From NCBI GenBank assembly GCA_030386875.1, contig CM059564.1, positions 67,227,436 through 67,291,435 of the forward strand: a DNA stretch of 64,000 nucleotides, written 5' to 3'. This stretch comes from Morinoia aosen. Its lineage: Eukaryota > Arthropoda > Malacostraca > Amphipoda > Talitridae. Within the stretch, counting starts at the first letter, position 1; each line of letters opens with the position of its first letter. Below the pieces are notes generated by a model. It was given only the letters and a program-made list of their open reading frames with translations, had not been told where the DNA came from and did no database searches. This document shows, piece by piece, positions 59,701 through 64,000 of the stretch. The position numbers and the translations under genes were made by a program.

Positions 59701-60242
59701 AATTCAATATTGACCGTTCCTTAAGTGATTGTTTGGAACGGAGTTCTTAATTACCGTGAGGCACCTAAAATCAATATTGACCGATGAAAACTTGTTTATT
59801 TTGATTTAATTAACTTTTTTTAGGTGACAAAAAGAGGAAAATCAATTCCCAGTTATTCTTCAACTTTCACCCTTCAAAGTTCCAACTAAGTGATTTCAAT
59901 GATACCAGTTAGCAGTGCTAATTCTGTATTTATATGTTCACATGCACTGAAATCCTTAGAAAGCTGAGCTAGCATTAGCAACAAGCATCAAAATATCTTT
60001 ACACAGTTTTTCAACTGCCGGCATACTGCATGGACTATCCTACCCTTTCATTTTTAATATAATTGAAACAGTCTAAAAGAACTAGGGAAAAATTTTTACA
60101 GTAATTTAATCTTTTCAACTATCTAGCTTTATAGCAGTGTTTAGTAGTGTTTTCACATTTCATAAACAATCTAGGCTATGTTTAACATTCTATTAGGTAC
60201 ATAGTATAAAAAATACAAATTTTTAATTATGAAAATTCTCAC

Positions 60243-60290
60243 CTTGTAATTCTCAAATCCAATAAGATGCTCTTGGGAGAGATATTGCAT
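60243..60290 (-). CDS. EPT1: EPT1 exon 1 (start codon exon)
   Basis: Reads MQYLSQEHLIGFENYK and ends in phase 0 at a gtgaga donor. It aligns with the vertebrate N-terminus, which has a short polar segment followed by a G-F/Y-x-x-Y-K-Y junction. I chose the ATG at 60290 because it gives the family-length N-terminus and has G at -3. The frame stays open upstream to 60518 with further ATGs, so a longer N-terminus cannot be excluded, but those upstream residues look like translated UTR. Confidence 0.85.
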
Positions 60291-61208
60291 CTCCAATACA
60301 TTATTTACAGCACAAGTCATTGTGAAGAGATAAAATGTACAGCTGTACACGAAAAAAAATAAAAAAAACGTGTTCACAGCACCACTGAACTGGAGGAAAC
60401 AATACCACTTCCACCACCTACCACGAAGATGCCTAAAACTACACTGACAAATTCCTGAGCGAAATTTTTGGCCGGGACATTGAAAAATTAGCATATTGAG
60501 ATGAAATTGAACTGCCATTAAATATTTGTGGAATTATATGATAGAGACAAACGTATATGTTTAGATGACTGTCATGAGACGATTTTTACGCTTACATAAT
60601 GGAAAGGAAAGTGAAAAATTCAGACATGAAAGGTACACTGCATGAGGCAATAAAAGATAGATGAAAATAGAAACAGAGAGTGTTCTACCTCTTGCCATCA
60701 TGCAATACGGTCAACACGGCGATAATGACAACTGCTAGGAGAGCATTTCACTAAATTTATTTCTATTTAAGAATGAACACGTGAGTTATCAGCTGCCAAA
60801 ATTATTAGGCCACTGGACAATATTTCACGTTAGCGGCTAAACATTCAGGTGAATTAATATCAATAAAATGTACCGCATACTAACTCACCACAAAAAATTC
60901 CGATGGAGACAGAGAGTCTCAAAGACTGCGTGAAGATCACACACGTGATAATACTAGCTCACAAAAATAAACATGGCAAATAATGGGGTGAACAAGACAC
61001 AAGCGGAGGAAAAAATCAACATCAATAGCGCAAAACAATGCATGACAAATACTGATAAAACTTGACGATGCTACGTAGCACTTTTTTGCGTACACTCGTT
61101 TCACCAAACAATACATTCCCTAATTAAACACCAAAAGAACTGTATTATGAATACACTTAAAAACACATCTGCACTTGTATCCAACTATTCCTACTCGCTC
61201 TTGTAATA
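60291..61208. other. EPT1 5' UTR and presumed promoter region
   Basis: Upstream of the EPT1 ATG on the minus strand. No TATA box or CpG-rich stretch stands out, and no repeat was recognised. Confidence 0.4.
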
Positions 61209-61490
61209 ATAATGAAGGCATCTACAGATGCTTTATTTCCAATCAAGCCTGATACATATCACCTTGTACATTGGATTTTCAAATGCCTTATAACTAACGC
61301 CAGGACGCCATGACGCTTCCCCCGGTCAAGACCGGTACCCATTTCAGACACCTGGGTGGAGTGGGGTATTGTGCTTGGAATTTTTCTCCTATACCCAACA
61401 GAGAAAATCGCCACCGCCAGCGCCGAGAATCGATCCCGGGTCTCCCGCACGGCGGCAGAACCCCTAGCCACTTGCGCTATGGCGTGTAAG
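61209..61490 (-). mobile_element. SINE-B copy c
   Basis: A full-length reverse copy. The A box (tagcgcaagtgg) is at 61468-61479 and the B box (ggatcgattct) at 61427-61437. The body contains tgtctgaaatgggtaccg and aggcttgattggaaataaa, and the tail is ATT-rich. Confidence 0.86.
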
Positions 61491-62640
61491 CAGTCATTCA
61501 GTTACAAGCGCCGCTCCGTTTTTATTCTCTGCTGTGGCGTTGTGCTGTGACATGCCAGGGTACACGGGGCTCTGAGTCATGCCGGAACGCGTCTGATGCT
61601 GTTGCGTCTCGCCATCTGAATTCTCGCTTCTGCTCTCACCGGTGCGTTGCCGGCACTAATTGACGCGTTGGTGGTCGTTGCTCGGAAGGACTGACAGGCT
61701 ATGCAAGCTCGATTGGTGCGTTGGTGATTGTTGCTCGAGAACACTAAACCACTGTGTGGGCATCCATCGGCTTTGGTGGAAAACAGCTCTGCTTTCCATG
61801 CTCGTTTTAATTCATCCATGGTAGAATTCATGTGTGCACAAATGGGGCTTGAGAGTTTTTTGTTCGACTTTTGATATTATTGGAAGGTCCAGACAGGGAC
61901 GTGATTTTTTTAATTTTTATTTTCCTGACTTTGAAAGGGCCGGCTGTGGGAATTTCTTGTACAGGGATCGACAGAGAAATGAGAAATGCTCTTGCCATTT
62001 CTAGTTTCTCGGTGATAATTGCGCATCCAGTTGAGTGGTGGATTCTTCATCGAGATTCGACTGTAATTTTGCTGCGTATCCACGACTTTCCCCGCGTACT
62101 GGGCCCTTTGTGTACCAGTAGGTGAATTGCCACGTACCGGTACAAATAAATGGCTTTTCGTCTGTTTAGTAACCTTTTTGAAATTTTTTGAAAGATAACT
62201 GTTACCATTTGAGGGGAAATGTAATCATGCAACTGTATTTTCCATATTTCCTAGGAAGGCCGATTTCAAAATTCTGATACTCTCAACCTAACCAAACCGA
62301 CCTGTATCAACCGAGGTGAACGTGTTATCCCCGAGTTGTGAAAAAATATAATAGCCATTCATTTCTGAATATTTATTATCGCCTATTACATAAAATTCAA
62401 CCTTAATAAAATTTTCCATGCTATAGAATAACCTTTATTTTCTATACTTGATTGAATTTTTATTTAAAATTCACAATAAAGAATGAGGCTTGGAGTTACT
62501 TTATACCTGACGAGCATAACATACATACAGCATAACATAACTTTATACCTGACCGGTTATTTCTTACGATTCATCAGAGCTTTGGCTGTCATTTTAAAAA
62601 TAGAAAGAGCAAGATTATTTTTCATGTTTATTAGCATTTC
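61491..62640. other. Nothing recognised
   Basis: Moderately GC-rich at first (to about 61850), then AT-rich. The short open frames carry no known motif. Confidence 0.35.
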
Positions 62641-62790
62641 TCTTATATTCATTTTCAATACGTATATAATACTATGTATATGGATATGTGTGTTAGTATG
62701 TACATGAGTGTGTATGTGTGCGCACGCAAACATGAATGTCTATGTATCAGTGTACACATGCACACGTTCGCATATATATATATCAATGGC
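62641..62790. repeat. TG/TA-rich low-complexity tract
   Basis: Irregular TATG, TGTG and CACA words. Confidence 0.65.
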
Positions 62791-63090
62791 TCAAAGTCAT
62801 ATCACCCCCAGAAACAATTACTGAGTCTGGTAAAGCGGGCTCTCCGTCCACGCATAGGTTTTTCAAACGAAATAAATGTACAGGGAGTTCATGGGAATCG
62901 AACTCGTGACTTATAAGTTACCACGCCAACACGCTACCGACTGCGCTATCAATCACCCTAAAAGGTAATCGAGGCGCAACGAAAGCAATGCATGGCACGG
63001 CGAAAGCGGGCTCTTCCATCCACGCATATAATTCCCTTATGTATCAATAGCTCAAAGTCATATCACCCCCAGAAACAATATAAGTTCTCC
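62785..63090 (-). mobile_element. SINE-C, tRNA-headed, with a permuted second unit
   Basis: On the minus strand the head has an A box tagcgcagtcgg and a B box agttcgattcc at about 62955-62890, then tgcgtggacggagagcccgc, then gtttctgggggtgatatgac. Upstream (63085-62960) the same two body blocks occur in the opposite order before the head. The tRNA-like part does not close an acceptor stem, so it is not a functional tRNA. Confidence 0.65.
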
Positions 63091-63426
63091 CTAATGGGGG
63101 ACTACTGGATTTGAATTTTTGAAGGTTGAATATCAAGGAATTTATCGATTTCAAAATAGGATGTTCTTTTATAATGGCGAGGTCACCAGTGCTCGGGGTA
63201 GAGCACACTTAATAGCTAAATGAATAAATGACGGCCACTGACTCATGACTCAGAAGGAGTTTGGGGTCTTCGGACGCAATTTTTCAAGCGTCAAATAATC
63301 CATGAAACAACCAAAAATTACCACAAGCCAACACCGGGGGAAAATGAGAGAATAGTTTAACTCGCCGGTATTGGGTTTATTGAGGAGAAGGTTGCACGCT
63401 GGGGTGCGAGACTTGACTCTTGTGGC
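63091..63426. other. Nothing recognised
   Basis: No coding family or repeat was recognised before the minisatellite. Confidence 0.35.
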
Positions 63427-63510
63427 GAGACTTCTTGTTGCGAGACTTCTTGGGGAGACTTCTTGTTGCGAGACTTCTTGGGGAGACTTCTTGTTGCGAG
63501 ACTTCTTGGG
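63427..63510. repeat. 28-bp minisatellite, three units
   Basis: Three identical 28-base units, each made of gagacttcttgttgc and gagacttcttggg. Confidence 0.92.
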
Positions 63511-64000
63511 GAGAGTCCGAGGAGGTTGGAGGACTCCAGACGATTCGTTCAGCTCAGGCTTGTGAAGCGCGTGCTGGAGTGTGGAGTCGATGATGGTGTA
63601 AGTGTGGGAGGTTCCGACACTAAGTGAGTGGTGAATTTAGTGATGAGTATGGGGATAGCTACCGGTTGGGAAAACTCGGTAGGAAGGGACTCTCGACCCA
63701 AAGGTAGTCACAACTAAAGGTTCAAGCGGCTTAACTGCAGGGATGCAGGCCTTTCCAGTATAGTGAAATTTGAATATGAGGAGAAACTTGGAGGAGAACT
63801 CGGAGGAGGTAAGCTCCTTAAATTAAGAGGTTAGGGTTTGGTTTCATACGTGTTTGTGAGTGCTTGAATGTGTGGTCCCGTCGATCCTGTGAGGGAGCAG
63901 TTGACTTGAATTATTTTGAACACAAAATTTGAGTCTATTCGTACACATGTGCAAGACTGCGCAAAACTGCCACATTCACAGGACGAACAATGGCAGAGGT
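63511..64000. other. Nothing recognised at the right edge
   Basis: Purine-rich DNA with no recognisable exon or repeat. Confidence 0.35.

Larger units (their letters stand above)
44668..60242 (-). other. EPT1: EPT1 intron 1, about 15.6 kb, mostly repeats
   Basis: Bounded by the gtgaga donor of exon 1 (60242) and the acceptor ending ttttcag at 44668. It holds a LINE fragment, foldback B copies, the AT-rich inverted-repeat complex, two SINE-A copies and a SINE-B/LINE composite. Stretches 54566-56237, 56760-57215 and 58080-59380 show nothing I recognise. Confidence 0.85.
34955..60290 (-). other. EPT1: Ethanolaminephosphotransferase 1 gene (EPT1/SELENOI orthologue)
   Basis: Gene-level entry. 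EPT1 transfers phosphoethanolamine from CDP-ethanolamine to diacylglycerol (or alkyl-acylglycerol) in ER/Golgi membranes, the last step of phosphatidylethanolamine synthesis by the Kennedy pathway. Exons 60243-60290, 44599-44667, 43802-44000, 43224-43483, 42472-42813 and 42084-42260 join in phase, followed by one of two alternative last exons. They predict about 386 residues, close to the roughly 397 of the human protein. The signature DGKQAR-x8-G-x3-D-x3-D is complete (predicted residues 109-131). Blocks PWGYDVSQ, QMSSTRCE and HIHYGV are typical of the EPT1 rather than the CEPT1/CHPT1 branch. Intron 1 (44668-60242, about 15.6 kb) and the last intron (35215-42083) are full of transposons. Confidence 0.93.

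Noticed and set aside
62885..62960. Functional tRNA gene
   Set aside because: Good A and B boxes, but no matching acceptor stem and a SINE-like body attached. The same applies to the heads at 9606, 58010 and 61420.
63427..63510. CRISPR-like array
   Set aside because: The units are contiguous with no spacers and the genome is eukaryotic.

Overview
This is a eukaryotic, AT-rich, intron- and repeat-laden window, most likely from an arthropod and perhaps a crustacean. The reasons are two clearly animal-type spliced genes with GT-AG introns, one of them an alanine racemase (known in animals mainly from crustaceans and molluscs, where D-alanine is an osmolyte), TTAGG-like tracts, and many SINE, LINE, hAT-like and Tc1-like elements. 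The species assignment is an inference.

Gene 1 (+ strand, about 5.67-14.57 kb) is the 3' part of an alanine racemase gene. Five exons (5669-5778, 7000-7211, 8626-8729, 10648-10878, 14230-14486) join in phase and end at a TGA followed by AATAAA. The N-terminal exons with the PLP lysine are not visible and probably lie left of the window.

Gene 2 (- strand, 60290 down to 34955) appears complete as a coding sequence. It is ethanolaminephosphotransferase 1 (EPT1, called SELENOI in vertebrates), which makes phosphatidylethanolamine in the Kennedy pathway. Six exons carry the body, including the CDP-alcohol phosphotransferase signature. The last exon exists in two tandem versions (35149-35214 and 34955-35017), each with its own acceptor and stop, giving two predicted C-termini. 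The version nearer the 3' end stops at a TGA close to where vertebrate SELENOI has selenocysteine. The two genes converge, with about 20 kb of repeat-rich DNA between their 3' ends.

Repeats fill most of the rest. (i) SINE-A is a family of about 350 bp whose head is not tRNA-like: 13 full or partial copies, several with 13-17 bp target-site duplications. (ii) SINE-B is a tRNA-headed family with three copies, one carrying a LINE 3' segment inside it. (iii) Foldback A consists of giant hAT-like palindromes of 3.6 and 5.8 kb with 8-bp target-site duplications. The second copy lies in the last EPT1 intron and contains a 5'-truncated RTE-like retrotransposon with an intact reverse-transcriptase ORF and a 12-bp duplication. 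(iv) Foldback B is a palindrome family of about 0.7 kb centred on a GATGGCGG-like motif. (v) Foldback C, in the last racemase intron, has a 9-unit minisatellite in one arm only. (vi) A nested, AT-rich inverted-repeat complex occupies about 48.75-54.57 kb of EPT1 intron 1. (vii) There are a decayed Tc1-like transposase and several decayed LINE fragments. Seven short motifs resembling the hammerhead ribozyme core lie in or beside these elements.

No rRNA gene, intact tRNA gene or CRISPR array was seen.
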